A DNA stretch of 64,000 nucleotides from Sulfurimonas sp. (GCA_027013295.1 JALUXP010000058.1:1-64000); one strand, 5' to 3'; shown: positions 40,471-50,147, counted from the stretch's first letter. Program-made: numbers and translations. The notes: generated by a model not told the origin, from the letters alone.

Positions 40471-43056
40471 CTACCCTAAATATTCAATAAAGGCTGGTTT
40501 TGAAAAATTTGGAACATCATCATAGGAAAAAACTGCATAATATTTTTTTGTGTTTTTATCACCAAAATTATCGTAAGTGTAAGTATCTGTTCCACCATAT
40601 AATTTTTGTCCATCATAAGGTGAACAAGGAATTTTAAAAGGGTTTTTTACAACTATGGCACCTTTATATCCATCATCATCTGGAGTATCCCATTCTAGTT
40701 TAACTATACCATTTTCATTACTATACCTTAGATTATTCACTTTATCTGGAGCTATGCGTCTTTTTTTAATATAGTTAATAACTAATGATGGCCGTTTAAC
40801 TCTTTTAGAATCACACCAACTGACAGTTTGAGACTTTGTCATTGATTTTTGAGAGGAGGAGGAGATTATAAAAACAACTTTTGAATTTTTTTCTGCATTT
40901 AGAAGCATCTCTTCTATCGCATGTTTATCAAAAACGAATCGTTGTTTTGCTCGATTTTTAATATCCTCAACGCTTACATCATAGCCGATACGCTCTATAA
41001 TATTGCGGGACTCTATTTTTTCATAAGTTCTTTCACCTTCAAATGGGAGAATCATCTCTATGTGAAAACGAAGTGAATTTTGAGAATTTATATTACTTGC
41101 CTCTATATCTATATAGGCATCTGAAATAACTGTATTTTCTATATCTGGTAAATTAGATAAATCAAATTCTATATAACCATACTCTTCTTTAGCATTTTTA
41201 TCATAGCCAACTCTTAAAGTTGCCTCTTTGATGCTCTCTTTAGACACGGTATATTCTAGGGATGATTGTAGATCAATTTTTGCTTCATTGATGGTATAAG
41301 ATATGTCGAATTTTGGTCTATAAGTAAGCCCTCCACTAAACTTACCATAACCTATATCCCACTGCATCATTTGAGATGCTCTACTTAAAGGTAAATAAGA
41401 TGGTCCTTGCATTCTAAACACAGCTTCTCTTCGCTTGAGCGACTTTTGTAATACTTCTATCTCTTGCGATGCAAATTTGTATCTTCTCCAAATTCCCTGA
41501 GAAAGTTGTGCAGAACCTGTTGGCCTGTCTATATAACTCAAGACTTTAGCACTTTTAATATCGTCAAAACTACTCATACTCTCAACAGTACGCTCATCTA
41601 TCTGTCCAACTCTCCATTCACCGAAACTTTCCACCTGAACAGAGACTCTATTCATAGGATAAAAAGAGATTGATGCACTTGTAATAATTGCATTTTCAGG
41701 AATCGTACTCAGTGAAAATCCACAAACACCGTAACATTCACCTTTACTTTCTGAGATACCTACAAAAAGAGAGTTGTTCCCAAAATGTTCATTGTTGTTT
41801 TTTGTTTTTTCACCAACATACCCAATACTATCGGCAGACGGATATAAAATCTTAGAAAACATATTGTCAGCTGGATGTGTTCTTACACCACACATTTGAG
41901 CGAATGGTGATTTTATATACCTGCTTTTGCACACTGCTCTAAGATAATAGTAATAGTTTTTAGAGGGTGTAAGATTTTTATCTATAAAGGTCTTTAACTT
42001 TGTCATCCCTATTCTATTTGAAATTTGAGCACAACCTTTTTTCTTATAAGAGCGATATATTTCAAAGTATAAACTATCATCTTCTATATAATCCCAAGAA
42101 AGTTCTACCTCTCTTGAAGAGAGTTCAGATGCAACAAAATTTTTAATCCTAGGGAGGGTGTCTTCTTTTGCATAATTTTTCACTTCCGATAGTGCATAGA
42201 TAAGGGCTGGAATATTTTCATCAATATTTTCACTCATCTGTTCTTGGTAGTCACTAATATTTCTTGTTCCTACCTCAGCAACCAAAGCTAATGCACCTTG
42301 AGCATAATAAAATTCTCGACCACTCCCTGAGATAAGATGCACAGGTGGTTTACCCATATGCACACCATACTCTCGCCCCGATTCTTTTTTTATCTCCTCT
42401 GCCATATTTCCTGCTAGAAGATTCAAATCAATGGCATCCTCAGCATCTTCATGGATAAAATTATGTGCAGGAAAAAAAACATTGCCTTGTGAGTGATAAT
42501 CAAGAGCGATAGTGATATTTTTATGCTCTAAGACAAAATCCCTTAACGCAGCTGTCTCTGGCTCACTAAAAGCAGATGGTCCTGAATATACATTTGATGT
42601 TGTATCTTTATTTGGAGTAAAGCCAACCTCAAAGTTTCTATTGAGGTCAACACCAAAACTACCATCAGCATTTTTCCTTCTATTTTTTCTCCAAAAAGAA
42701 AAGTGATTTCTGGAGTACTCAAACCCATCAGGGTTTGCACATGGGACCATATAGAGTGTAGTCCTATCAAAAACTGCATTAAGCTGTGGGTCGTAGTCAA
42801 TATGTTCTAAAATATACTTTGCAAAACTTAGAGAGAGTTCTATCCCTATCCACTCTCTTGCATGGATAGTACCAGTATAAAAAAGAGCAGGTTTTTCTTT
42901 GTTATTGTCTACATCTTTGGTGATGCTTACAACGATAATATCTCTGTTTTCCCAAGTCTTACCAATAGACTCAACTCTCACTAATTTTGGTTTATTTTTT
43001 TGTGCCTCTTTGAAAAATGCTACACACTCATCATAGGAGCTATATTGTTCTCTCAA
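40471..43056 (-). CDS. M14 zinc carboxypeptidase with FN3-like and DNRLRE-like C-terminal domains
   Basis: Zinc site HAREWIGIE, ANPDGFEYSR, DLNRNFEVG, DYHSQGN, catalytic VAEVGTRN; FN3-like LPRIKNFVASELSSREVELSWDY...; two beta-rich DNRLRE-like segments. Confidence 0.85.
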   Translation of the reverse strand: MREQYSSYDECVAFFKEAQKNKPKLVRVESIGKTWENRDIIVVSITKDVDNNKEKPALFYTGTIHAREWIGIELSLSFAKYILEHIDYDPQLNAVFDRTTLYMVPCANPDGFEYSRNHFSFWRKNRRKNADGSFGVDLNRNFEVGFTPNKDTTSNVYSGPSAFSEPETAALRDFVLEHKNITIALDYHSQGNVFFPAHNFIHEDAEDAIDLNLLAGNMAEEIKKESGREYGVHMGKPPVHLISGSGREFYYAQGALALVAEVGTRNISDYQEQMSENIDENIPALIYALSEVKNYAKEDTLPRIKNFVASELSSREVELSWDYIEDDSLYFEIYRSYKKKGCAQISNRIGMTKLKTFIDKNLTPSKNYYYYLRAVCKSRYIKSPFAQMCGVRTHPADNMFSKILYPSADSIGYVGEKTKNNNEHFGNNSLFVGISESKGECYGVCGFSLSTIPENAIITSASISFYPMNRVSVQVESFGEWRVGQIDERTVESMSSFDDIKSAKVLSYIDRPTGSAQLSQGIWRRYKFASQEIEVLQKSLKRREAVFRMQGPSYLPLSRASQMMQWDIGYGKFSGGLTYRPKFDISYTINEAKIDLQSSLEYTVSKESIKEATLRVGYDKNAKEEYGYIEFDLSNLPDIENTVISDAYIDIEASNINSQNSLRFHIEMILPFEGERTYEKIESRNIIERIGYDVSVEDIKNRAKQRFVFDKHAIEEMLLNAEKNSKVVFIISSSSQKSMTKSQTVSWCDSKRVKRPSLVINYIKKRRIAPDKVNNLRYSNENGIVKLEWDTPDDDGYKGAIVVKNPFKIPCSPYDGQKLYGGTDTYTYDNFGDKNTKKYYAVFSYDDVPNFSKPAFIEYLG

Positions 43057-43075
43057 TCTAATGCCTTAAAGTTAT

Positions 43076-44404
43076 TTATTTTTTAAATGATTTTGCCCAT
43101 AGTTCAACTTGTTCCACAGACAAACTAATAAACTCTTTGAGTTTCTCAAAAGTAGTAATCTCTTTTGCTTCTATAGTCTCTTTTATATCAACCGCAACTT
43201 CTTCTTCCATACCTTGGAGTGTCATTAACTCTGTCAAAGAAATTTTATCTACTTCAAACAGTTTTTCATCTGAAATTTTAGAAGAGATGGAAGATGTAGC
43301 ATCACCTTTTACCTCTTGTGGTAAATCTTCCTCTTTAAGAGGTGGCTCTATCTTATTTGGCAAGGCATCTATATCTCCATCTTCAGTGATTTGCATGTCA
43401 AAGTTTCCCTTATCTGCCAGCCAATACGCACCATCTGCAGATGGTTCATACTTTGCAAAATAAAGATGCCTTAATGTTCTTAAGACTGATGGGTCCATTT
43501 TGCCAAGCTCTTCCCATGAATATAATGGAACATGTGGAAGTCTAAACTTTCCACCGCTAAGATCCCACATAATATACTGACCAATCCAATCTCTCACATA
43601 AGGAAATGCGGCAAAAGCTGTCGCACACTCTATGATGTAAGCTTTGTCAGTATTTTCATCTATACCAATATCACAAGCCCAATACTCAGCCTTAGCAGCC
43701 TTACTTGCCTGCACAGCTAATTCCAGTGCCGCCATAGGGACATTATCGTAAGACATATCACCACCTTGAGAGGTGTTGGTGATCCATTCTCCTGCACCTG
43801 AGTATCTCCAAAAAGCACAGATAGGTTTATGCCCTATTAACATTACACGAATGTCTCCGCTAAATTTTAAAGGGATAGCATCTTGGGTATAGACTGGTTT
43901 GTATTTTTTTTGTGCAAAGAGTTCAGTAGCTTCTTGATAGTTATCAACCTTATGAACAAAGTATCCACCATAGTTAGATGCACCATAACTTCGCTTGACT
44001 ATCTGTGGATAGTGGCAGTTTTTAAAATGCTCATCTGCAACTTTATCATCATAAGTAATAAGAGTTTTTGGAGCTGCTATATTGTACTTCTGACAAAAAA
44101 GAGTTACATTTTCTTTGGACTTATTTGAAAACTGTGTTTCTATAGAAGGGATAAATCGCACCTCTGGAAGTGCAAGTGCTATCTCTTTAAATGTTTCATA
44201 AGCAGTAGCAGGGATGTTTCCAACTAAAACCTCAATCTTCTTTTTCTTTACCTCAGCAATAAATCTCTCTTTGTCATTTTTCCAATGGTATGTCACCATC
44301 TCTATCTTATCTGGCCATCCTTTGAAATTACTCTTATCAAAGAATCTCAATACATAATCTAAATATAATAATCCTATTTTAGGAAGTTTCTCTCTTTTTG
44401 ACAT
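43076..44404 (-). CDS. ATP-grasp domain ligase with C-terminal helical (HhH-like) extension
   Basis: KRSYGASNYGGYFVHKVDN, RVMLIGHKPICAFWRYS, WACDIGIDENTDKAYIIECATAF. Confidence 0.75.
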   Translation of the reverse strand: MSKREKLPKIGLLYLDYVLRFFDKSNFKGWPDKIEMVTYHWKNDKERFIAEVKKKKIEVLVGNIPATAYETFKEIALALPEVRFIPSIETQFSNKSKENVTLFCQKYNIAAPKTLITYDDKVADEHFKNCHYPQIVKRSYGASNYGGYFVHKVDNYQEATELFAQKKYKPVYTQDAIPLKFSGDIRVMLIGHKPICAFWRYSGAGEWITNTSQGGDMSYDNVPMAALELAVQASKAAKAEYWACDIGIDENTDKAYIIECATAFAAFPYVRDWIGQYIMWDLSGGKFRLPHVPLYSWEELGKMDPSVLRTLRHLYFAKYEPSADGAYWLADKGNFDMQITEDGDIDALPNKIEPPLKEEDLPQEVKGDATSSISSKISDEKLFEVDKISLTELMTLQGMEEEVAVDIKETIEAKEITTFEKLKEFISLSVEQVELWAKSFKK

Positions 44405-44405
44405 T

Positions 44406-45323
44406 TTATTTTCCTTTTTTCTTTTTTGTTTTTCTATCTATCATATCTACTATAAGTTCAATTTTTTTATTGTTAAAATTCAAACCCATCTTCTCCTGCT
44501 CAGGAGTGGCGAACGCGGGAATACCATTGACCTCTAAGACAACATACTCCTCTTTTTTTCTATCGTAGATAATATCTACACCCCCTATGTCAACATCAGT
44601 AGCCTTACAAGCTTTTTTTGCAATTGACACTATCTCTTCATTGGCTTCTCGCATGAAAACGCTACCACCAGATGTTACATTTGTTCTCCAGTCTGTCCCA
44701 CTTGCTTTACGCCCATAACAACTTACAAATTTACCATCTACAATATCGACTCTAAAATCAGTATTGTCATAATCTATAAACTTTTCAACATAAAAATATC
44801 GTAAATCCATTTGATTTAGAAAAGGCATAAGCATATCTAGGTTCGCTTCATTTTCTATCTTAGTAAGACCTACTCCACCCCAACCATCAGTTGGTTTATA
44901 AACCATTTTATCCCATTTTTTGATGATTTTTTTGAGTTCATGTCCATCATCTCGATGGCATAGATTGTAATCTGCCGTTTGCACTCCATGATTTCTTAAA
45001 ACAAATGATGTATGAAATTTATCTTCCGTTAAGGCAAAAGAATCATAAGAGTTAATCATAGGTATAGCACGATTAAGTGCTTGATAAAGATACATTTGGT
45101 ACTGTGTTTGTTCACCAGCATTATAGGAGAAAAACAGATCTAATTCCTTGTTAAGCTTTACTCCATCAAAAATAATATTTCCATTTTTTGCTATAGCATG
45201 TCGCAGATTGATATCATCTAAAGTGTCAATATCTCTCTCTTTCAATTTTTTTACGATTTTTTTTGCAATCTTATCACCACCACCATTACTGTAGAGCCAC
45301 ATTCCTATTTTTCTATTTCCCAT
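44406..45323 (-). CDS. RimK-like ATP-grasp ligase
   Basis: MVYKPTDGWGGVGLTKIEN, DFRVDIVDGKFVSCYGRKASGTDWRTNVTSGGSV, VVLEVNGIPAF. Confidence 0.85.
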   Translation of the reverse strand: MGNRKIGMWLYSNGGGDKIAKKIVKKLKERDIDTLDDINLRHAIAKNGNIIFDGVKLNKELDLFFSYNAGEQTQYQMYLYQALNRAIPMINSYDSFALTEDKFHTSFVLRNHGVQTADYNLCHRDDGHELKKIIKKWDKMVYKPTDGWGGVGLTKIENEANLDMLMPFLNQMDLRYFYVEKFIDYDNTDFRVDIVDGKFVSCYGRKASGTDWRTNVTSGGSVFMREANEEIVSIAKKACKATDVDIGGVDIIYDRKKEEYVVLEVNGIPAFATPEQEKMGLNFNNKKIELIVDMIDRKTKKKKGK

Positions 45324-46440
45324 CTATTTCCCTTAAATTAAAATCACCATTTTCTATAAAATAGCTAAAAAGTTTTTCACTCATCTCAACTCTATTTTGA
45401 AAACTTTTCTTAGATGCTCTTTCGTAAATGGTATGATCACCATCTCCAAAAGGTCCAAATCCATCCAAAGTTACTACACCAGATGCACTCACAATATTCG
45501 CATCACTTACGCCACCTCTTTTTTCATGATTCAGTGAGTTGTTAGTGATGTGTTCTATATTTTGAATGAGGTCTAAAGATTTTTGAGTTACTTCCATTAC
45601 ATCACGCTGAATCCCACCGCTAAGAGTAGATACACAACCATTAACATAGGAGGTCTTAACTATCTTGTCAATCGCCAAAAGGAGTCTATCTCGTTCCTCT
45701 TTTTTTTCATAACGCATCTCAAAAGTTAGTTTTGCTTGAGGGCTAATGGTGTTGGCACCAATCCCCCCTTCAATCTTACCAACATTAACTGTTGTCCCTT
45801 TTTCTAAGTTTGTAAGTTTAACTAAGTTTTGAAGTTTGTAAGAGGCCTCAAGGTTGGCATCGTTGCCCTGAGCATAATAATTTCCTGCATGAGATGCTTT
45901 ACCTTTTATATCTATAAAAAAAGTACCTACACCTTTTCGAGCAGTGACAACTTCCATGTTTTTCCCTGCTGCTTCATACACAAAACAATAATCATACTCT
46001 TTGGCTAACTCTGCAGTTAAGAATTTAGAATCGTCGCTCCCTGTTTCTTCATCACTCACAAGTAAAATATCAATATTTTCAATCTCTATCTTTTTTACTT
46101 GTAGTCTCCGTAAAGCTTGCAAGACAACAAGGTTGCCACCTTTCATATCGCACACACCGGGTCCATATACCCAGTCCACATCCTCACTATATTTCTCAAA
46201 TGTATCAGGGGGGAAAACAGTATCAAAGTGACCTAAAAGTAGTAGCCTTTTATTTTTAACTATATGTCTGGACTTATAGTATTTATGATCTCCAATAAGT
46301 TCTCGATGATATGTCTGTACTTCAAGACCAAGTTCACCAAACCAAAGATCAAATCTATGGGCAACTTTATCTACACCAGCCTTATTTTGGGTATAGGAGT
46401 TTATATTGATTATAGTTTCTAAATCTTTAAAAAAGTTCAT
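45313..46440 (-). CDS. M20 family metallopeptidase (carboxypeptidase G2-like)
   Basis: LLLGHFDTVFP, YGPGVCDMKGGN, VSDEETGSDDS, GKASHAGN, FGDGDHTIYE. Confidence 0.9.
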   Translation of the reverse strand: MNFFKDLETIININSYTQNKAGVDKVAHRFDLWFGELGLEVQTYHRELIGDHKYYKSRHIVKNKRLLLLGHFDTVFPPDTFEKYSEDVDWVYGPGVCDMKGGNLVVLQALRRLQVKKIEIENIDILLVSDEETGSDDSKFLTAELAKEYDYCFVYEAAGKNMEVVTARKGVGTFFIDIKGKASHAGNYYAQGNDANLEASYKLQNLVKLTNLEKGTTVNVGKIEGGIGANTISPQAKLTFEMRYEKKEERDRLLLAIDKIVKTSYVNGCVSTLSGGIQRDVMEVTQKSLDLIQNIEHITNNSLNHEKRGGVSDANIVSASGVVTLDGFGPFGDGDHTIYERASKKSFQNRVEMSEKLFSYFIENGDFNLREIDGK

Positions 46441-46525
46441 AGAAATTCCAGATATTTAATATTTTAAAATTATACTATGTCTATGATTAAATTAAATCGA
46501 GATGAAAGGAAAGGGGAAAGAAAAT

Positions 46526-46550
46526 CTTAGAAGAATTACTTTCTTCTAAG
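46526..46550 (-). terminator. Intrinsic terminator of the rplS operon, overlapping the rplS 3' end
   Basis: Perfect 10-bp stem CTTAGAAGAA/TTCTTCTAAG with 5-nt loop; minus strand continues ATTTTCTTTCCCC. Confidence 0.7.
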
Positions 46551-46895
46551 TTCTTTAATACGAGCAGCTTTACCAGCAAGATCACGAAGGTAAAATAGTT
46601 TAGCACGACGAACACGACCGCGACGAATAACTTTTATCTCAGTTAATGAATCTGAAAAGATTGGAAAAATTCTTTCGATTCCAACGCCATTTGCACCAAT
46701 TTTACGAACTGTAATAGTTTTACCAGTACCTTGACCACGCTTAGCAATACATATACCTTCGTATGCTTGTGTACGAGACTTGTCACCCTCTTTAATAGTT
46801 ACAGATAAGCGAACAGTATCACCTGCACGAAAATCTGGGATATTTTTCTCAGAAGTTTGTGCTTTTTCAAAATTTTCTATGTATTTATTTCTCAT
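46536..46895 (-). CDS. rplS: 50S ribosomal protein L19
   Basis: [57 protein letters not shown]. Confidence 0.96.
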   Translation of the reverse strand: MRNKYIENFEKAQTSEKNIPDFRAGDTVRLSVTIKEGDKSRTQAYEGICIAKRGQGTGKTITVRKIGANGVGIERIFPIFSDSLTEIKVIRRGRVRRAKLFYLRDLAGKAARIKELRRK

Positions 46896-47589
46896 AGGAT
46901 TTCCTTATTTTATGCTTTTTAAGCTGCTCTGGTCTGAAAAACTTAGTCTTACATTCAGAGAGAGCGATTTTTAGTGTGCGAATTTTACTATGATTTCCCT
47001 TTATATATTCTTTAGGAACTTCAATTTCTTTATAATTTGTTGGTTTAGAGAAAGATGGTGCTTCTAAAAGGGGCGTTTCAAAACTTTCTATCTCTAAAGA
47101 TGCTGCATTACCAAGTACGCCTTCGATATTTCGTGCAATAGCATCACATAAAACCATCGATGGAAGTTCTCCACCTGTGAGTATATAATCCCCTATAGAA
47201 TAAACTTCATCTGCATACTTTTCAATAACTCTCTCATCTATACCTTCATAACGACCACTTACAAAAGCTATATGGGATTTTTTAGCTAATCGTTTTGCAT
47301 CGTTTTGTTTAAACTGTTTTGCAACTGGAGTTAAAAAAACAATATGGAGATCTGGGTCTTGTGCCATCAAGCTATCTAGTGCATCAAAAAGAGGCTGAGG
47401 GTTCATCACCATACCAGCACCACCGCCTACAGCTGTATCATCAACTTTAAGATGTTTGCTGAGAGAAAATTCTCTAGGATCTAAATAATCAATACTAAAT
47501 AACTCTTTTTCAATGGCTCTTTTTAAAATAGAGTCATTAAAATATCCCTCAACTATATTTGCAAATAAAGTAACAAAGGTAAACTTCAT
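46885..47589 (-). CDS. trmD: tRNA (guanine-N1)-methyltransferase
   Basis: [49 protein letters not shown]. Confidence 0.95.
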   Translation of the reverse strand: MKFTFVTLFANIVEGYFNDSILKRAIEKELFSIDYLDPREFSLSKHLKVDDTAVGGGAGMVMNPQPLFDALDSLMAQDPDLHIVFLTPVAKQFKQNDAKRLAKKSHIAFVSGRYEGIDERVIEKYADEVYSIGDYILTGGELPSMVLCDAIARNIEGVLGNAASLEIESFETPLLEAPSFSKPTNYKEIEVPKEYIKGNHSKIRTLKIALSECKTKFFRPEQLKKHKIRKSYEK

Positions 47590-47591
47590 TA

Positions 47592-48125
47592 TCAGGATGC
47601 TTCTAAGATATCTTTGGCACCTTGAGTGGTGATGATTTTATTTTGAATGTCTGTTTGGATAACAAAAGGTGGATTATGTGGTAAAAGAAAAGTTTTTGCA
47701 AACCCTTCTTTGATGAGTAGTGCATCTGTTTGAATCTTTAAATAGTTCGCTGCGTTGATGCGGTCTATCTCAACAACTTTTCCTAGTGTTACATCAGCTT
47801 CAACAACGCTACACCCCTCTATGTCAAACCAAAAGTATTCACCCTCTTTTAACTTACAATTTTGTCGTGTTTCTTCTAGGGTTGCATATAGTTTTGTGTT
47901 GGTGTATTTTTTCGCATCTTCGGGAGTGAAGATTTTATCTATTTTGATAAGTCCTCTATCGAGATTTACCTCTCTTAGAGTTAATCTATCTTGAGTATTT
48001 ATAAAAAAAGATCTATTGCTTTTAAACTGCTCTGGGAAGTCAGTATTTAAGTGGAGTTTCATATCGCCTTTTATACCAACAGTTTTGCCGATAGTAGCGA
48101 TATGAAGAAGGTCTTGCATTTTCAT
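47592..48125 (-). CDS. rimM: Ribosome maturation factor RimM
   Basis: IGKTVGIKGDMKLHLNTDFP, GEYFWFDIEGC. Confidence 0.93.
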   Translation of the reverse strand: MKMQDLLHIATIGKTVGIKGDMKLHLNTDFPEQFKSNRSFFINTQDRLTLREVNLDRGLIKIDKIFTPEDAKKYTNTKLYATLEETRQNCKLKEGEYFWFDIEGCSVVEADVTLGKVVEIDRINAANYLKIQTDALLIKEGFAKTFLLPHNPPFVIQTDIQNKIITTQGAKDILEAS

Positions 48126-48199
48126 AGAGACTGCTTCCGAGTAAACTCTAATCTATTCCGGCTAAATTTTACTTTGTAAAATTTGCTCGTCATAGGAGT

Positions 48200-48436
48200 T
48201 TACACGGCTTCAACATTAATTCTATAGCTCATGCCATCTTTTGCTTTACAGCCAGAGATGACAGTTTTTATAGCACCAATCATTTTACCCTCTTTACCTA
48301 TAAGCTTACCAATGTCAGCTTGATTAGCAAAAAGTATGATCTCGGTAACTTCGTCACCTTTAGTTACATTAACTCTAATATCATTGGGAAATGATGCTAT
48401 AAGTTTTGCAAATTGTGCGACAAATTCACTGATCAT
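48200..48436 (-). CDS. khpA: KH-domain RNA-binding protein (KhpA-like)
   Basis: DIGKLIGKEGKMIGAIKTVI KH motif; operon position. Confidence 0.9.
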   Translation of the reverse strand: MISEFVAQFAKLIASFPNDIRVNVTKGDEVTEIILFANQADIGKLIGKEGKMIGAIKTVISGCKAKDGMSYRINVEAV

Positions 48437-48438
48437 GA

Positions 48439-48660
48439 TTAACGATTAGTGATTTTTTTAACACGATCACTCAATTGAGCACCTACACTTACCCAGTAGT
48501 CGATTCTTTCGTTATCTACTTTAAGCTCTTTTGTCATTGGGTTATAATGTCCAATAAGCTCTATCCAACCACCATCTCGACGCTTACGGCTATCTGTTAC
48601 CGCGATACGATAAAATGGTTGTTTTTTTCTTCCCATACGAGTAAGTCTAATTACTGTCAT
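48439..48660 (-). CDS. rpsP: 30S ribosomal protein S16
   Basis: [39 protein letters not shown]. Confidence 0.96.
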   Translation of the reverse strand: MTVIRLTRMGRKKQPFYRIAVTDSRKRRDGGWIELIGHYNPMTKELKVDNERIDYWVSVGAQLSDRVKKITNR

Positions 48661-49110
48661 TTTTTTCCTAGTCTATCTTTTAACGATATCTGAGCAAAGC
48701 CCAGATATCTATGCTAGCCACCTAAGGCACTAAAATATCTCTTTTGAAATATTAATAAATTTTCGGGGTATTTTTTGCAAAATAAAATATAAATATTTAA
48801 TTGTGCCTCTTACCGCCTTTAAGTCATGAATATGAAAAATCATGCTCAATATGCGTAGTATATTTTGCATTTGCAAAATACCTTCTAATCACAGAGGGAT
48901 TATTTCAGAAGTTATTACGATGGTGGAATTATATCTAAATATTATTTAAATGTAAAGAATAAATTTTCAAGTTTCATCCTGATTACAACAAAAACAATCG
49001 CTCTTAATAAAATTTTTACATTCATTTGGATACAATACGCGTTCGCTTTACTGTTTTAACTAAAAATATGAGTATTTCTACCTATATAACTATGTATAGA
49101 TAAAAGTATT

Positions 49111-49228
49111 GGTGAGAAACTATAAATTCTCGCCTAAAAGCAATAGAGAAATTGACCTTAGTATAAGTTTCGTGTTCTTGCACGCAGCTTTAGTGAGATG
49201 AATTAGGTAAGGGCTTGTTCTTGCCTAA
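49111..49228 (+). promoter_or_regulatory. Structured leader upstream of rpmJ: three successive hairpins
   Basis: GGTGAGAA/TTCTCGCC (49111-49134), CGTG/CACG (49171-49184), TTAGGTAAG/CTTGCCTAA (49203-49228); GGATACAAT -10-like element at about 49030-49040. Confidence 0.4.
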
Positions 49229-49253
49229 GAAGAAAATGATAAAAAGGCTTTCC

Positions 49254-49367
49254 ATGAAAGTAAGAGCTTCAGTAAAGAAGATGTGTGACGACTGCATAGT
49301 CGTTAAGAGAAAAGGCATTGTAAGAGTAATCTGCAAAGTTAAAAAACATAAACAGAGACAAGGATAA
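49254..49367 (+). CDS. rpmJ: 50S ribosomal protein L36 (absent from the supplied ORF track)
   Basis: Hand translation [37 protein letters not shown]; 37 aa, CxxC...C...H zinc pattern. Confidence 0.96.
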   Translation: MKVRASVKKMCDDCIVVKRKGIVRVICKVKKHKQRQG

Positions 49368-49369
49368 CC

Positions 49370-49732
49370 ATGGCTCGTATTTCTGGTGTAGATTTACCTA
49401 AGAAAAAACGCGTAGAGTATGGATTGACATATATCTATGGAGTTGGTTTACATGCGTCTCGTCTAATCTTAGACGCGACAGGCATAGACTATAATAAGAG
49501 AGTTTTTGAACTTTCTCAAGAAGAAGTAGCAGCTATCACTGCGGAGATCCGTACTAACCATATGGTTGAAGGTGATTTGCGTAAAAAAGTAGCTATGGAC
49601 ATTAAAGCACTTATGGACATTGGTTCATATCGTGGTCTTCGTCACCGTCGTGGTCTTCCATGTCGTGGTCAAAAAACTAAGACAAATGCGCGTACTCGTA
49701 AGGGTAAACGCAAAACTGTCGGCGCAGCGTAA
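49370..49732 (+). CDS. rpsM: 30S ribosomal protein S13
   Basis: [51 protein letters not shown]. Confidence 0.97.
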   Translation: MARISGVDLPKKKRVEYGLTYIYGVGLHASRLILDATGIDYNKRVFELSQEEVAAITAEIRTNHMVEGDLRKKVAMDIKALMDIGSYRGLRHRRGLPCRGQKTKTNARTRKGKRKTVGAA

Positions 49733-49743
49733 GGGAATAGATT

Positions 49744-50136
49744 ATGGCAAAAAGAAAAGCTGTTAGAAAAAAAGTTGTAAAGAAAAATATTGCTCGTGGT
49801 ATCTGCCACATTGCTGCATCATTTAACAATACACTTGTAACAATTACAGATGAAATGGGTAACATGATTGCTTGGAGTTCTGCTGGTTCTTTAGGATTTA
49901 AAGGTTCTAAAAAATCAACTCCGTTTGCTGCACAAGCTGCAACCGAAGATGCAATTGCGAAAGCACAAGTACATGGTATAAAAGAACTTGGTATTAAAGT
50001 TCAAGGTCCTGGTTCAGGTCGTGAAACTGCAGTGAAGGCTGTTGGTGCTATTGAGGGGATCCGTGTTACATTCATGAAAGATGTTACACCTTTACCACAC
50101 AATGGTTGTCGTGCGCCTAAGCGCCGTAGAGTTTAA
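49744..50136 (+). CDS. rpsK: 30S ribosomal protein S11
   Basis: [37 protein letters not shown]. Confidence 0.97.
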   Translation: MAKRKAVRKKVVKKNIARGICHIAASFNNTLVTITDEMGNMIAWSSAGSLGFKGSKKSTPFAAQAATEDAIAKAQVHGIKELGIKVQGPGSGRETAVKAVGAIEGIRVTFMKDVTPLPHNGCRAPKRRRV

Positions 50137-50147
50137 GGAGATTACTG

